A stretch of DNA of 64,000 nt from an uncultured Marinomonas sp. (GCA_947493575.1 CANLRQ010000010.1:1-64000); one strand, 5' to 3'; counted from the stretch's first letter, positions 53,650 to 63,482 are shown. Program-made: numbers and translations. The notes: generated by a model not told the origin, from the letters alone.

Positions 53650-56448
53650 TTATTCTTCCTCCTTTTGAATAGGACGTTCACTGGTGGTTAGTTTGCCAAG
53701 GTTAGCCAAAATAAGCATGGTGGCTCCTATTACAGTAAGGTAAACGCCAAGATCGAATATCATGGCGCTGGCTAATTCAAACTTGCCAACGATAGGCCAA
53801 TAAAAATAATCGAACCAAGAGGTCAAGAAGGGTTTACCAAAGAACCAACTACCAACCCCAGTTAACGCGGCAATGGCAATACCGCTACCTATCAATATCT
53901 GGTAATCGATTTTTACTCGATGTTTCATCCAATCGACACCATGAGCAATGTATTGTTGGATTATAGCAACCGATGTGATTAAGCCTGCAATAAAACCTCC
54001 TCCAGGCATATTATGTCCACGTAAAAAGATAAATGCAGAAACCAATAAGGCAATAGGTAATAAACTTTGAGATAAGACAGCCAGCATCATAGGGTGAGCA
54101 TCATTTGACCAAGGGCGGCCTTTATAGTCGCCACTTGGCATGAAGAGCCTCATTCGGGCAATCAGTTTATAAATCCCTAGTGCGGCAATGCCTAATACGG
54201 TAATTTCTCCGAGAGTATCAAACCCACGGAAGTCGACTAAGATAACGTTTACAACATTTGTTCCGCCACCACCGGTTTTACTATTGACAACAAAGAAATC
54301 CGAAATGCTGTTTAAAGGGCGTGTTAGCAGTGCATAACAAATGGTTCCAATAAGACCTCCAATTACCGCGGAGATACTTAGGTCTCGAATGACTCGTCTG
54401 GGGTTGGATTGCTTTTGTGCTCTTTGAGGTAAGAAAAACAACGATAGCATCAATAATACAATGGTTACCACCTCTACCGACAGCTGAGTCAAAGCCAGAT
54501 CAGGTGCTGAGAAGCGAGCAAAAGCTAAAGAAACAATAAAGCCAACGATAGATAAGGAAATCAACGCGAGCATGCGATTCCTATGACAAATTACCGTGGT
54601 AAGCGCGCCTATGACTAATAAAAATGCTGCGGTAATGTCTACAAGATTATATGGCAGTTCTGGACGCGTTCCTAAGGTTGAGCTTAAGTCCATTAGAGGA
54701 GCAGCCATCATAATGACAGCCAAAGCAATGAGTAAGTAGTTATATCTTTGTAAAGAGCCGTTCTCTAGGAAATTAAAGAGAGTCGTCGCACGTTGGATGA
54801 TGTTTTGTACAATGTCATCAAAAATTTGTTTTGCATCAGGCTCAGAGAAGTTCGCTTGGAAAGCAAACAAAGGTTGTCTGTAATAGTAAATAACCAATCC
54901 GCCTGCGGTAGCAACAAAGCTCATCAGTAATGGGTAATTAAACCCATGCCAAATAGCAAGGCTGTATTCGGGAACTGGCCCATTTATAGCGGCTAACGAA
55001 GCGGCGTATAATAAATCACCGACAATGAAACCGGGGAATATTCCGACTAATAGACATAAGGCTACTAGTACTTCGACGGGAACTCGCATGTACCTTGGAG
55101 CCTCATGGGGTGTTTTAGGCAAATTAATCGGTTCACCATTAAAGAACACATCGTGAATAAAGCGAGTTGAGTAAGCAACAGCAAAAACGGCTCCAACTGT
55201 AGCTAATACTGGGATCATCCAAGATAATGATCCAAGTGCTTCTTGGTGCAAGGTCTCAGTGAAGAACATTTCTTTTGATAAAAAACCATTCAATAAGGGA
55301 ACCCCAGCCATAGAGGACGCAGCGACCATAGCCAGTGTTGCAGTATGGGGCATGTATTTCCATAAGCCATTTAATTGACGCATATCCCTTGAACCTGTCT
55401 CATGGTCAATAATGCCTGCGGCCATGAATAATGACGCTTTAAATGTCGCGTGGTTGATAATATGGAAAAGCGCAGCAACCGTAGAAAGGCGTGTATCCAA
55501 ACCTAAAAGTAAGGTAATTAGACCAAGGTGACTGATGGTGGAATACGCAAGTAGCCCTTTCAAGTCGTGTTTGAATAAGGCGATATAAGCGCCCAATAGC
55601 AATGTGGTTAACCCGGTTAAACTAACGATTAAAAACCACAAATCCGTGTCCGCTAAAACGGGGTGCATACGTGCCATTAGGAATATGCCCGCTTTTACCA
55701 TAGTGGCTGAGTGTAAATAAGCACTAACAGGAGTTGGTGCTGCCATGGCATGAGGCAACCAAAAGTGGAATGGAAATTGAGCTGATTTAGTGAAAGCGCC
55801 AAGTAAGAATAATACTAGGATGACGGGGTAAGCGCTGTGCGCTCGGATGAAATCACCGCTGTCTAGAATAACTTGTAATGAATAACTGTCTACCACATTA
55901 CCTAAAATGATAATGCCTGCTAGCAAAGATAAACCACCCGCTCCTGTAATGGTAAGCGCCATGCGTGCGCCTTTACGCGCTTCAGATTTATGACCCCAAA
56001 AGCTAATCAATAGGAAAGAACTAATACTGGTTAATTCCCAAAACATCCACATCTGTAGCAAGTTGTCGGATAGCACCACTCCTAACATTGAGAACATAAA
56101 TAACATTAGGAAGGAATAGAATTTACCAATCGAATCCTGGGAGGATAAATAATATCGAGCGTATAAAATGACCAATAAACCAATGCCTAAGATTAAAATA
56201 GAGAATAAGAGCGATAAACCATCTAAACGAAAGGCAATGTTTAGGTTTAAAAGCGGTATCCATTGAGCGGCAGCGTACTGATTTTCCCCATTGAGTACAT
56301 CCGGTGTCATTTCTGCGACAAGTAATAAGGCAATAAAAGGGAGCATAGCGGTGAATAATGTACAAACGTTACGATGATAACGTGCAGTGAGAAGAGGAAC
56401 TAAACTACCAAATAAAGGCAATAAAGGAAGCCAGAGTAAAGTATTCAA
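53650..56448 (-). CDS. mrpA: Mrp antiporter subunit AB fusion
   Basis: 932-residue membrane protein joining MrpA and MrpB. The first 500 residues match NuoL-type antiporter modules, with FWELTSISSFLLISFWGH and FHFWLPHAMAAPTPVSAYLH. Residues of about 600-760 are the MrpA C-terminal part, and the last 150 or so are MrpB (RGHNMPGGGFIAGL). This fused form marks group 2 (Pha-type) systems. I favour the TTG start at 56448 because GGAG lies 8 bases upstream and the product begins (M)NTLLWLPLLPLFG; an ATG at 56508 has no such site. It drives Na+ or K+ out in exchange for protons. Confidence 0.9.
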   Translation of the reverse strand: MNTLLWLPLLPLFGSLVPLLTARYHRNVCTLFTAMLPFIALLLVAEMTPDVLNGENQYAAAQWIPLLNLNIAFRLDGLSLLFSILILGIGLLVILYARYYLSSQDSIGKFYSFLMLFMFSMLGVVLSDNLLQMWMFWELTSISSFLLISFWGHKSEARKGARMALTITGAGGLSLLAGIIILGNVVDSYSLQVILDSGDFIRAHSAYPVILVLFLLGAFTKSAQFPFHFWLPHAMAAPTPVSAYLHSATMVKAGIFLMARMHPVLADTDLWFLIVSLTGLTTLLLGAYIALFKHDLKGLLAYSTISHLGLITLLLGLDTRLSTVAALFHIINHATFKASLFMAAGIIDHETGSRDMRQLNGLWKYMPHTATLAMVAASSMAGVPLLNGFLSKEMFFTETLHQEALGSLSWMIPVLATVGAVFAVAYSTRFIHDVFFNGEPINLPKTPHEAPRYMRVPVEVLVALCLLVGIFPGFIVGDLLYAASLAAINGPVPEYSLAIWHGFNYPLLMSFVATAGGLVIYYYRQPLFAFQANFSEPDAKQIFDDIVQNIIQRATTLFNFLENGSLQRYNYLLIALAVIMMAAPLMDLSSTLGTRPELPYNLVDITAAFLLVIGALTTVICHRNRMLALISLSIVGFIVSLAFARFSAPDLALTQLSVEVVTIVLLMLSLFFLPQRAQKQSNPRRVIRDLSISAVIGGLIGTICYALLTRPLNSISDFFVVNSKTGGGGTNVVNVILVDFRGFDTLGEITVLGIAALGIYKLIARMRLFMPSGDYKGRPWSNDAHPMMLAVLSQSLLPIALLVSAFIFLRGHNMPGGGFIAGLITSVAIIQQYIAHGVDWMKHRVKIDYQILIGSGIAIAALTGVGSWFFGKPFLTSWFDYFYWPIVGKFELASAMIFDLGVYLTVIGATMLILANLGKLTTSERPIQKEEE

Positions 56449-56732
56449 CTGTAATGCTCCTACGTTAAAAATGGCAAACTGAAAGATGTTTCGATAAATC
56501 AAAAACAACGACTTAAAACAGCCTAAAAAATAACCAAAGATGAAAAGTTATACAATTAGGACAACAAATTAGAAATTCGCTGCTTACTCCCAGCATTTGA
56601 ATAGTCATTATTAATGCTTGCTAAGAGAACTTCAAGGTTTTGTAACTTTTGTTGCAAAATAAGTCTTCTAATATTAAAGAGGAATGGATAAGAAAAGGCC
56701 GTCAATTAGACTTATTGGGGGCAATTTGGAAG

Positions 56733-56764
56733 TAAAAGATACGTCACTCAACGGTGACGTATCT
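56733..56764 (-). terminator. Rho-independent terminator of the SulP gene
   Basis: AGATACGTCAC (56737-56747) pairs perfectly with GTGACGTATCT (56754-56764) around a 6-base loop; TTTT follows on the minus strand. It lies 33 bases after the SulP stop. The rest of 56509-56732 should hold the mrp promoter, but none is clear. Confidence 0.85.
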
Positions 56765-56797
56765 AGAAGAATATAGAAGCTGCTTGTTTTATTTACC

Positions 56798-58516
56798 TTA
56801 AATATGGGCGAGCGTTTTAAAAGCTTCATCGGTAGTGAAAAAGATCTGACCGGGTTTTAAATCTCTTACAAACTGTGAATCTTCTAGTTGATCCATAACT
56901 GGACCTTTCACTTCCGCCAAATGCAGCTGTATATTCAAATTGTTAAACTTACTTATCATGCTGTCTAATGCGTCTACGGCAGTGGTATCCACAAAACTGA
57001 CTGAGCTGAAAATTAATACCACGTGACGTGTTGACGGTCTTTGATAGCAGGCTTCGAAAATGAAACTTTCAATATACTGAATATTGGAAAAATAAATGCT
57101 TTCGTCTACTCGAACAGCTAATAGGTGTTCATCAATAGCAACATCGTGACGCTCAATGTTTCTAAAATGCTCACTTTCCCCTACTCGTCCAACAATGGCA
57201 ATGTGTGGATGGCTAGCTCGGTGAATGATCAAAATAACAGAACCAATAATGCCGATACAAATGCCAATCTCAATGCCGAAAATCAAGACAGTCGTAAAGG
57301 TTGCTAATAGGCTATAAGCATCGGCTTTATTCAATGTCCAACAGCGTTTAATCTGGTGGATCTCAATTAAGGAGCTAACAGACATAATAACTATCGCTCC
57401 AAGTACGACTAACGGTAAAAAGTAAAATAGGGGCGTCAGGAAAAGTAAGGTTAGAAGCACGCCCAAGGCACAAATCATGCTAGCAATTGTTGTCTCAGCT
57501 CCGGCGCTGTGATTAACCGCAGAGCGGCTCATGCTTGCGGCTAATGAAAACGTTCCGCTAAGTGCCGCGCCTAAATTGGCAGCACCAAGTGCAAGCAGTT
57601 CTTGGTTGGCATCAATACGTTCTTTGCGTTTTCCCGCTAAGCTGGTGCCGACAGTAATACTGGTTACAAAGCACATTAAAGCGATAAGGAAGGAAGGCAG
57701 AGCAATGCTTTTCCATAGAGCCAAATCGATTGGTACAAATTGTAAGGAAGGAAGCTCACTAGGGATCAGCCCTACAATCGCAATATTAGCAGTGTCATGC
57801 AGTTCAAAAACACCGACTAATACCGCTGCGATAATGACAACAAACATGGGCCCTGCTTTACTGATCGCTTGATCTAACCAAGAGGGTAGTGACAGCTTTT
57901 TTACTAATTTAGGGAAATGCCCTTTGAAATACCATAATCCCGCACAGGAAAGCAGACCTGCGATAAGAGTGTAGTAATTGGTATCACTGATATGTGTGCC
58001 TAGCTGCCATACAGTTTCATCAAAGCTTAACCCAGCCGCAACAGGAATGCCGAAAATGTGTTTTAGCTGGCTGGTGGTGATGATAATGGCAGACGCACTG
58101 GTAAACCCGCTTACGACAGGCATACTTATAAAATTAGTAATGCTGCCTAAGCGAAAGACTCTCATGGCGATTAAGAAAAGCCCTGATAAAAACGAAATGT
58201 TAATAGCGTAATGCAGATACTCTGCGTCAGATTGTGGGTTTAAAGCACCAATGGAGCTTGCTACCATAATTGAGATTAACGCTGCAGGGCCAACAGATAA
58301 GCTACGACTGCTGCCAAGCAATGCGTAAAGGAGAGTCGGCAAAATTGCGCAATATAAACCGTATTCAGCAGGTACGCCAGCAAGTAGTGCATAGGCCATT
58401 CCCTGTGGAACCATAACAATCGTGGCGATAATCCCTGCAATGAAGTCATTGATCATGGAGGTCTTATTATAAGACTTAAGCCAATGTTGAAGAGGTAATA
58501 CATTATTTAATTGCAT
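56798..58516 (-). CDS. SulP-family anion transporter with STAS domain
   Basis: 572-residue inner-membrane transporter. The N-terminal part has the SulP signature VMVPQGMAYALLAGVPAEYGLY and about 12-14 hydrophobic segments. The C-terminal STAS domain (about 445-560) includes IYFSNIQYIESFIFEA and VSFVDTTAVDALDSM. Members carry sulfate, bicarbonate or dicarboxylates with Na+ or H+; the substrate cannot be told from sequence. It stands as a single gene with its own terminator. No strong ribosome site is seen. Confidence 0.92.
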   Translation of the reverse strand: MQLNNVLPLQHWLKSYNKTSMINDFIAGIIATIVMVPQGMAYALLAGVPAEYGLYCAILPTLLYALLGSSRSLSVGPAALISIMVASSIGALNPQSDAEYLHYAINISFLSGLFLIAMRVFRLGSITNFISMPVVSGFTSASAIIITTSQLKHIFGIPVAAGLSFDETVWQLGTHISDTNYYTLIAGLLSCAGLWYFKGHFPKLVKKLSLPSWLDQAISKAGPMFVVIIAAVLVGVFELHDTANIAIVGLIPSELPSLQFVPIDLALWKSIALPSFLIALMCFVTSITVGTSLAGKRKERIDANQELLALGAANLGAALSGTFSLAASMSRSAVNHSAGAETTIASMICALGVLLTLLFLTPLFYFLPLVVLGAIVIMSVSSLIEIHQIKRCWTLNKADAYSLLATFTTVLIFGIEIGICIGIIGSVILIIHRASHPHIAIVGRVGESEHFRNIERHDVAIDEHLLAVRVDESIYFSNIQYIESFIFEACYQRPSTRHVVLIFSSVSFVDTTAVDALDSMISKFNNLNIQLHLAEVKGPVMDQLEDSQFVRDLKPGQIFFTTDEAFKTLAHI

Positions 58517-58654
58517 GACAGTCTGCTTATTTTGATAGTGTAGATAAGATGAAATTGAATGCTTAAATTACCATAATGAGGCTTGTAAGATCGCCTCTTA
58601 TTACTAAAATGAATATCGATATTACTAATTTGACTTATTAGAGGAGCGTATACA

Positions 58655-59038
58655 ATGAGAAGACGAAATAGTCTTACTTCTATAATGCTGCAATGTTTGT
58701 TGGGCCCTGGCCTCTTGCTATTGAGCAATGTAACGTTTGCAGGTGAAGCGGATGTGATAAAAGTGGATGTGACCTGTTCAGCCGCTTTATGCAGTATGCA
58801 AACTACGGTATTGCATCAAGATAGTGGTTGGGATCATTATGCAGATCGGTGGGAAATCTTAAACGAGCAGGGTGAAATTATCGCCACACGTGTGTTATTG
58901 CATCCCCATGAAAATGAACAACCATTTACACGGGGACTGCAATTTAACAAACCTCAAAATGTCACGACAGTTCAAGTGAGAGCACATGACTCCATTCATG
59001 GCTATGGTGGAAAAAGCATCAAGGTGCCATTACCTTAG
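58655..59038 (+). CDS. Small exported hypothetical protein
   Basis: 127-residue protein with a signal peptide ending NVTFA (about residue 29). The mature part is rich in beta-strand pattern, with two cysteines (VTCSAALCSM) that probably form a disulfide, then DSGWDHYADRWEILNEQGE, HPHENEQPFTRGLQF and HDSIHGYGGKSI. The strongly conserved look of W/H/Y residues suggests a real family of secreted proteins, which I recognise only as uncharacterised. GAGGAG lies upstream of the ATG. No metal site is proven. Confidence 0.75.
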   Translation: MRRRNSLTSIMLQCLLGPGLLLLSNVTFAGEADVIKVDVTCSAALCSMQTTVLHQDSGWDHYADRWEILNEQGEIIATRVLLHPHENEQPFTRGLQFNKPQNVTTVQVRAHDSIHGYGGKSIKVPLP

Positions 59039-59070
59039 TTTAATGCCTTAGCCCAATGCTTTAGTTCTAT

Positions 59071-59215
59071 GGCTCTTTCCCGTTAGTGTGATTTTTCTTG
59101 CCTGTATTCTTTGTAAAAAACAGATTCAAAATGCTTATTTATAACTCATAAACTCCGCTTTTTCGTCTGTTTTTGCCTCGTCTTATCGGTGCTCATAACT
59201 TCGTGAAAAGATCTC
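59071..59215. repeat. Family 1 miniature element, degenerate left end
   Basis: The central and right parts match well: AAAAAACAGATTCAAAATG, ACTCCGCTTTTTCGTCTG, GCTCATAACTTCGTGAAAAG and ATCTC. The left end GGCTCTTTCCCG is only loosely like the family. It fills much of the 337-base gap between the small exported protein and ybiT. Confidence 0.6.
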
Positions 59216-59293
59216 GAAACAAATTTATATTTTGCTTAAAGTTATTTTATATTCTGATTGAGAGAAAAACTAAATAGGCACTTTCCTAAAGCA

Positions 59294-59329
59294 AAGAAAA
59301 GGCCAGCGGTATGGGAACAGCTGGCCTTT
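59294..59329 (-). terminator. Rho-independent terminator of ybiT
   Basis: AAAGGCCAGC (59298-59307) pairs perfectly with GCTGGCCTTT (59320-59329) around a 12-base loop, and a T-rich run follows on the minus strand. It lies 46 bases after the ybiT stop. Confidence 0.85.
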
Positions 59330-59375
59330 ACGTGTCTATAACTTAAGAACTAGAGTTTTAAACGTTATGACTTTC

Positions 59376-60965
59376 TTAAGAATAAGAATGAGCTAGATAT
59401 TCATCGTACGTACCTTGAAAATCAACAACAGTATTATCTTTAATTTCAACCACTCTGGTGGCCAATGAAGATACAAATTGTCTGTCATGACTTACAAATA
59501 CTAAGGTACCATCAAACTCCAATAACGCATTATTTAAGGCTTCAATCGCTTCCATATCCATGTGGTTTGTTGGTTCATCCATAATTAAGACATTTAAATC
59601 CATCATCATAAGTTTGCCGAATAGCAGGCGGTTTTTCTCACCACCAGAGCAAACTTTTACTTTTTTATTAAAATCATCGGCGGTAAAAAGCAAACGCCCC
59701 AACATCGCTCGGACTTTTAAGTCATCATGTTTTGCAGTGCGCCATAAAGACATCCAATCAAACAAGGTTAAATCACAATCAAAATCAGCACTACTGTCCT
59801 GTGGACAATAACCGATCACAGCATTTTCAGACCATTTCACTGACCCTTGATTAGCTTGAATCTCATCAACCAAACAACGTAAGAAAGTAGTCTTTCCGGC
59901 ACCGTTTTCACCAATGACTGCCAGTTTTGCTCCCGCTTCTAAAATGAGGTTGCCGTTACTAAAGAGCAAGTCATCATCGAAACCGTGGCTTAACTCTTCG
60001 AGAATAAGCGCTTGGCGGTGCAATTTCTTATCTTGTTTTAAACTCAGTGATGGTGTCATTCTACTGGAGGATTTCACTTCCGATAGCTCAATTTTATCCA
60101 TTTTCTTCGCGCGCGAGCTCGCTTGTTTTGCTTTTGAGGCGTTGGCAGAAAAACGATTAACAAAGGCTTGCAGTTCATCTATCTCGGCACTTTTCTTCGA
60201 ATTTTCTAAAAGTAATTGCTCACGAATGAGAGCCGATGCTTCTAAGAAGTAATCATAATTACCGGGATAAACACGCAACTCACCGTAATCAATATCTGCC
60301 ATATGGGTACAAACAGAATTCAAGAAATGTCTATCATGGGAAATAATGACCATGGTGCATTTTCGTTGATTCAGTACATTCGCCAACCAACTGATAGTAT
60401 GAATGTCCAAGTTGTTTGTTGGTTCATCTAGCAGCAGAATGTCTGGGTTCGCGAATAACGCTTGCGCTAAAAGAACACGTAGCTTTTTACCGGGGGCGAT
60501 TTGGCTCATTAGTAAAAAGTGGCTAGACTCTTCAATACCTGCTTCTAACAGAATATCTCCAGCGCGACTTTCTGCACTGTAGCCATCCATCTCGGCATAC
60601 TCCGCTTCTAATTCACCAGCACGCATACCATCCACTTCAGTCATGTTCGGGTTTGCGTAGATCGCGTCTCTTTCCTGCTTCACTTTCCAAAGCGCGACAT
60701 CCCCCATGATCACCGCATCCACGACGCTGTATTCCTCAAACGCAAACTGGTCTTGGCTAAGCGTACCGACTTTCTGCCCCGGTGTAATAGATACATTGCC
60801 TGATGTCGGTACAAGCTCCCCGGTGAGAATTTTCATAAATGTGGATTTACCACAACCGTTTGCGCCGATTAAACCGTAGCGATTGCCATTGCCAAATTTT
60901 ACTGAAATGTTTTCGAATAAAGGCGTCGCACCAAACTGCATGGTGATATTTGCGGTGGAGATCAA
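59376..60965 (-). CDS. ybiT: ABC-F ATPase YbiT
   Basis: 529-residue ABC-F protein with two ATPase domains and no membrane part; such proteins bind the ribosome E site. Walker A motifs are [10 protein letters not shown] and [10 protein letters not shown], with signatures [18 protein letters not shown] and [12 protein letters not shown]. The linker of about residues 245-315 is rich in charged residues ([19 protein letters not shown]). The length matches E. coli YbiT (530). I use TTG at 60965, with AGGA 7 bases upstream, giving (M)[16 protein letters not shown] as in YbiT; an ATG at 61031 would add 22 unrelated residues. Confidence 0.9.
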   Translation of the reverse strand: MISTANITMQFGATPLFENISVKFGNGNRYGLIGANGCGKSTFMKILTGELVPTSGNVSITPGQKVGTLSQDQFAFEEYSVVDAVIMGDVALWKVKQERDAIYANPNMTEVDGMRAGELEAEYAEMDGYSAESRAGDILLEAGIEESSHFLLMSQIAPGKKLRVLLAQALFANPDILLLDEPTNNLDIHTISWLANVLNQRKCTMVIISHDRHFLNSVCTHMADIDYGELRVYPGNYDYFLEASALIREQLLLENSKKSAEIDELQAFVNRFSANASKAKQASSRAKKMDKIELSEVKSSSRMTPSLSLKQDKKLHRQALILEELSHGFDDDLLFSNGNLILEAGAKLAVIGENGAGKTTFLRCLVDEIQANQGSVKWSENAVIGYCPQDSSADFDCDLTLFDWMSLWRTAKHDDLKVRAMLGRLLFTADDFNKKVKVCSGGEKNRLLFGKLMMMDLNVLIMDEPTNHMDMEAIEALNNALLEFDGTLVFVSHDRQFVSSLATRVVEIKDNTVVDFQGTYDEYLAHSYS

Positions 60966-61247
60966 GAAAGAGTCCTGAATTGAATCAATAAGAGAAGAAA
61001 AGTGAGGAAATGAGCCATTAAATACGCTCAATTAAGAGCATAAACCCACATCAACCACGAGAGAGGGCGACTATAGACAGTTAACGCCTTAATGTCGAGT
61101 TGCATCCACTTGGGAAGAAGTTAAAGCGGCTAAGTTTTCTTTGGTTTGCTCTCAGTAAAATACTAGAGTGAGCATTTTATTGCAGTTTCTTTATCAAGGT
61201 AAAGCTGCTATCACTAAAAACTAAAGAGTTGGCAGTGTGATCATTCT

Positions 61248-61625
61248 GGGGAAGGTACGGATAAGTCTACTAAGCCTCTCGAAGAATTTGTTAAATGTTT
61301 TCTTTATCGGACGGGCTGATCACCCGATGAAATCGCTTGGTTAGCTAGCGCGTTTGTTGCCAAAGTAGTGCTTAGATTCACGATCACAGTGCATTTAATA
61401 GAGCGCCTAAGCATGGACAAAGCATTACAGCTTATCTGAGGATTTTCACTTCACAAAACTTTTTTTCGTGCTTTTGAGACGTTTTCCAAAAACAAACTAG
61501 TCGAACGACCTCACAAGGTGCTTATCAAAACGCACTTTGAAGGTCGTCTCATTGGATATATCAGCCGAGACGGTACCGACATTGAGGCTAGAGAGTGTCC
61601 CCAAAAAACGGAAAAAAGGAGATAA
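61248..61625 (+). pseudogene. Decayed IS: left end and transposase fragment
   Basis: GGGGAAGGTACGGATAAGTC at 61248-61267 is an IS end of the same type as family 2. From about 61320 to 61625 one frame reads AFVAKVVLRFT, DKALQLI-stop-GFSLHKTFFRAFE, then PHKVLIKTHFEGRLIGYISRD and GTDIEARE. This is the N-terminal half of an IS4/IS5-type DDE transposase, comparable to copies that read LRRLCGW, TFSRAF and HISRDSTAIEARE. A TGA stands where a cysteine codon is usual, another TGA precedes the fragment, and the catalytic C-terminal half is gone. It explains most of the 866-base gap between ybiT and trpR; 60966-61247 shows no further feature. Confidence 0.75.
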
Positions 61626-61705
61626 ATGAATCTAAACCTAAGGGGTAGTGGCTCACTTTTTGGTTGTTGACATTGGGGGTTCTCGATATAAAAGAAAAAT
61701 AGAGT

Positions 61706-61756
61706 GGGATCTTTGCACGACTATTACGCTCGCTTATGACTTCGTGAAAAGGTCTT
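61706..61756. repeat. Family 1 element reduced to its two ends
   Basis: GGGATCTTTGCACGACTATT is followed almost at once by GCTTATGACTTCGTGAAAAG and GTCTTA, so the two terminal repeats are nearly joined with the centre deleted. It sits directly before the trpR promoter. Confidence 0.65.
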
Positions 61757-61764
61757 AGAGTGTA

Positions 61765-61802
61765 TTTACAAAGAGAGAATATTGTATATAATGTACTAGT
61801 AC
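61765..61802 (+). promoter_or_regulatory. trpR-trpE promoter with Trp-operator-like palindrome
   Basis: TTTACA (61765-61770) and a perfect TATAAT (61787-61792) are 16 bases apart. GTACTAGTAC (61793-61802), a perfect 10-bp palindrome containing the CTAG core of E. coli trp operators, starts right after the -10 and would cover the transcription start. It fits autoregulation by TrpR. Confidence 0.75.
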
Positions 61803-61831
61803 GATAGTGCGCCAGCGATGGGAATTATACA

Positions 61832-62062
61832 ATGCAAGAAATAGCAAAATATCTGCTAATGGCAAAAGATGAAGAAGCAATGCAAAAATTGTTGCGGGGT
61901 TTGCTGACCCCGAACGAAGTCCATGAAATGAGTAAGCGATTGGAGATTTTTGCTTTGTTGAAAAAAGGTGTTTCTCAAAGAGAAATTGCAAAGCGGCTAG
62001 GAGTGGGCATTGCCACAGTAACCCGAGGCTCACGAGCTTTGAAAGAATTGGAAGAAGAATGA
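61832..62062 (+). CDS. trpR: Trp repressor
   Basis: 76-residue all-helical repressor, shorter than E. coli TrpR (108) because the N-terminal arm is reduced. The helix-turn-helix is SQREIAKRLGVGIATVTRGS (about 50-69), nearly the same as in TrpR. LLRGLLTPNEVHEMSKRLEI precedes it. It would bind tryptophan and repress its own operon. Its stop codon overlaps the trpE start (ATGATG). In enterobacteria trpR is at a separate locus, so this arrangement is notable. Confidence 0.92.
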   Translation: MQEIAKYLLMAKDEEAMQKLLRGLLTPNEVHEMSKRLEIFALLKKGVSQREIAKRLGVGIATVTRGSRALKELEEE

Positions 62063-63468
62063 TGCAGTCAAAACCAGAACCATTTAAATTACCTCGCAAG
62101 CCTCATTACGTCACTGTGTCCGAAGGATGTGATTTCTTTGAGCTATTCAAAAAAGTAGAAAAACGCTTTGATACTTGCTTCATGCTGGAGTCACTGGGAG
62201 AGGAAAGCTTTATTTCTCGTTACTCTATCATTGGGTTTGATCCGGAAAAGATACTATGGGCCGAAGGAAATAAATTACATATTCAAGATTATGATGGAAG
62301 TGTAAATACTTACTTATCAGATAATCCTTATTATCTATTAAGAGATATTGTGCCGCAAAACATTTTATCTCGTAAATACTCTGGTGGATTAACTGGTTAT
62401 ATTGGTTACGATGCTATGAACTACTTCGAACCAAGTCTTGAATTACACACAAGTGATATGTTTGAGGCCTTTAAATTTGGGTTATACACAGATGGCTTAA
62501 TTTTAGACAAAATGACAGGGGTGATTTTTTACTTTTATTATGGAAACCAAGATAGCAGCAGCAATCGTATGCCGCTTATTGAAGAAATGTTAGCGGAAAA
62601 GACCCCTGATAATGGTCCTTTAGTGGTTAAGCCTCAAGGCGAGTCAATGACAAAAATGGATCATGCTGATGCGGTCGCAAAAGTTAAGCAGGATATTATT
62701 GACGGTAAAATCTTCCAAACAGAAGTAGGCTTTAAAAAGTGGTTTAGTTTGGATGGGGACTGCATCAATATTTATGAACAGATGCGCCAAATTAACCCTT
62801 CACCCCAAATGTATTTTATTAAATTTGGTGAACAAAAAGTTATTGGAGCTAGCCCGGAAATGTTGTTCCGCTTGAGGCAGGGTGAAATGGAGACATTCCC
62901 ACTGGCTGGTACAGCGAAAAGAGGCAAGACTGAAGCAGAAGACAGAGAGCTTGCTCGTATTTTATTAAATGATCCAAAAGAAATTGCAGAGCATAACATG
63001 ATAGTTGATTTGCATCGTAATGATATTGGACGTGTTGCTCAATTTGGTACGGTTAAAGTTCGAAGCTTAATGGACATAAAACGTTTTAGTCATGTACAGC
63101 ATATATCAAGCGAGATTGTGGGTATTATGGCGGAAAATGAAGACATGTTTTCTGGATTGGCAAGTAACTTCCCAGCAGGTACCTTAACTGGCGCTCCTAA
63201 AATTGAAGCCATGAAAATTATAGATGACCTAGAAGGCGAGGGACGTGGTCCTTATGGTGGCGCAGTAGGTCACTTTTCATTTAATGGAGATTGTACCTTT
63301 GCCATTCCAATACGTACGGTGTTTGCCAACAAAGAAAAAGCCTATGTACAAACATGTGGTGGCAATGTTTTTGACTCTAATGCAGAAGATGAATACGAAG
63401 AAATTCAGAGAAAGTTTGCAGGGACTAAACGTGTATTGGATCAATTTATTCCAGCAGATGCAGATTAA
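62059..63468 (+). CDS. trpE: Anthranilate synthase component I
   Basis: 469-residue chorismate-using enzyme for the first step of tryptophan synthesis. The N-terminal domain has CFMLESLGE, where LES is the tryptophan feedback site. The C-terminal catalytic domain includes EMLFRLRQGEMETFPLAGTAKRG in part (PLAGTAKRG), SNFPAGTLTGAPKIEAM and GPYGGAVG. It departs from usual TrpE at FQTEVGFKKWF (normally FQVVLS.RF) and at VDLHRND (normally VDLGRND). ATG 62059 overlaps trpR; ATG 62062 has better spacing to GGAAG. It works with the TrpG subunit encoded next. Confidence 0.9.
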   Translation: MMQSKPEPFKLPRKPHYVTVSEGCDFFELFKKVEKRFDTCFMLESLGEESFISRYSIIGFDPEKILWAEGNKLHIQDYDGSVNTYLSDNPYYLLRDIVPQNILSRKYSGGLTGYIGYDAMNYFEPSLELHTSDMFEAFKFGLYTDGLILDKMTGVIFYFYYGNQDSSSNRMPLIEEMLAEKTPDNGPLVVKPQGESMTKMDHADAVAKVKQDIIDGKIFQTEVGFKKWFSLDGDCINIYEQMRQINPSPQMYFIKFGEQKVIGASPEMLFRLRQGEMETFPLAGTAKRGKTEAEDRELARILLNDPKEIAEHNMIVDLHRNDIGRVAQFGTVKVRSLMDIKRFSHVQHISSEIVGIMAENEDMFSGLASNFPAGTLTGAPKIEAMKIIDDLEGEGRGPYGGAVGHFSFNGDCTFAIPIRTVFANKEKAYVQTCGGNVFDSNAEDEYEEIQRKFAGTKRVLDQFIPADAD

Positions 63469-63482
63469 GAGGTTGTATTAAA

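Noticed and set aside
61626..61705. Promoter with TTGACA at about 61667 and TATAAA at about 61687
   Set aside because: The spacing is only about 14 bases and a better promoter lies just before trpR.
61755..62099. Minus-strand frame of 114 residues opposite trpR
   Set aside because: It covers the trpR promoter and gene on the other strand and has no protein-like features beyond chance hydrophobic runs.
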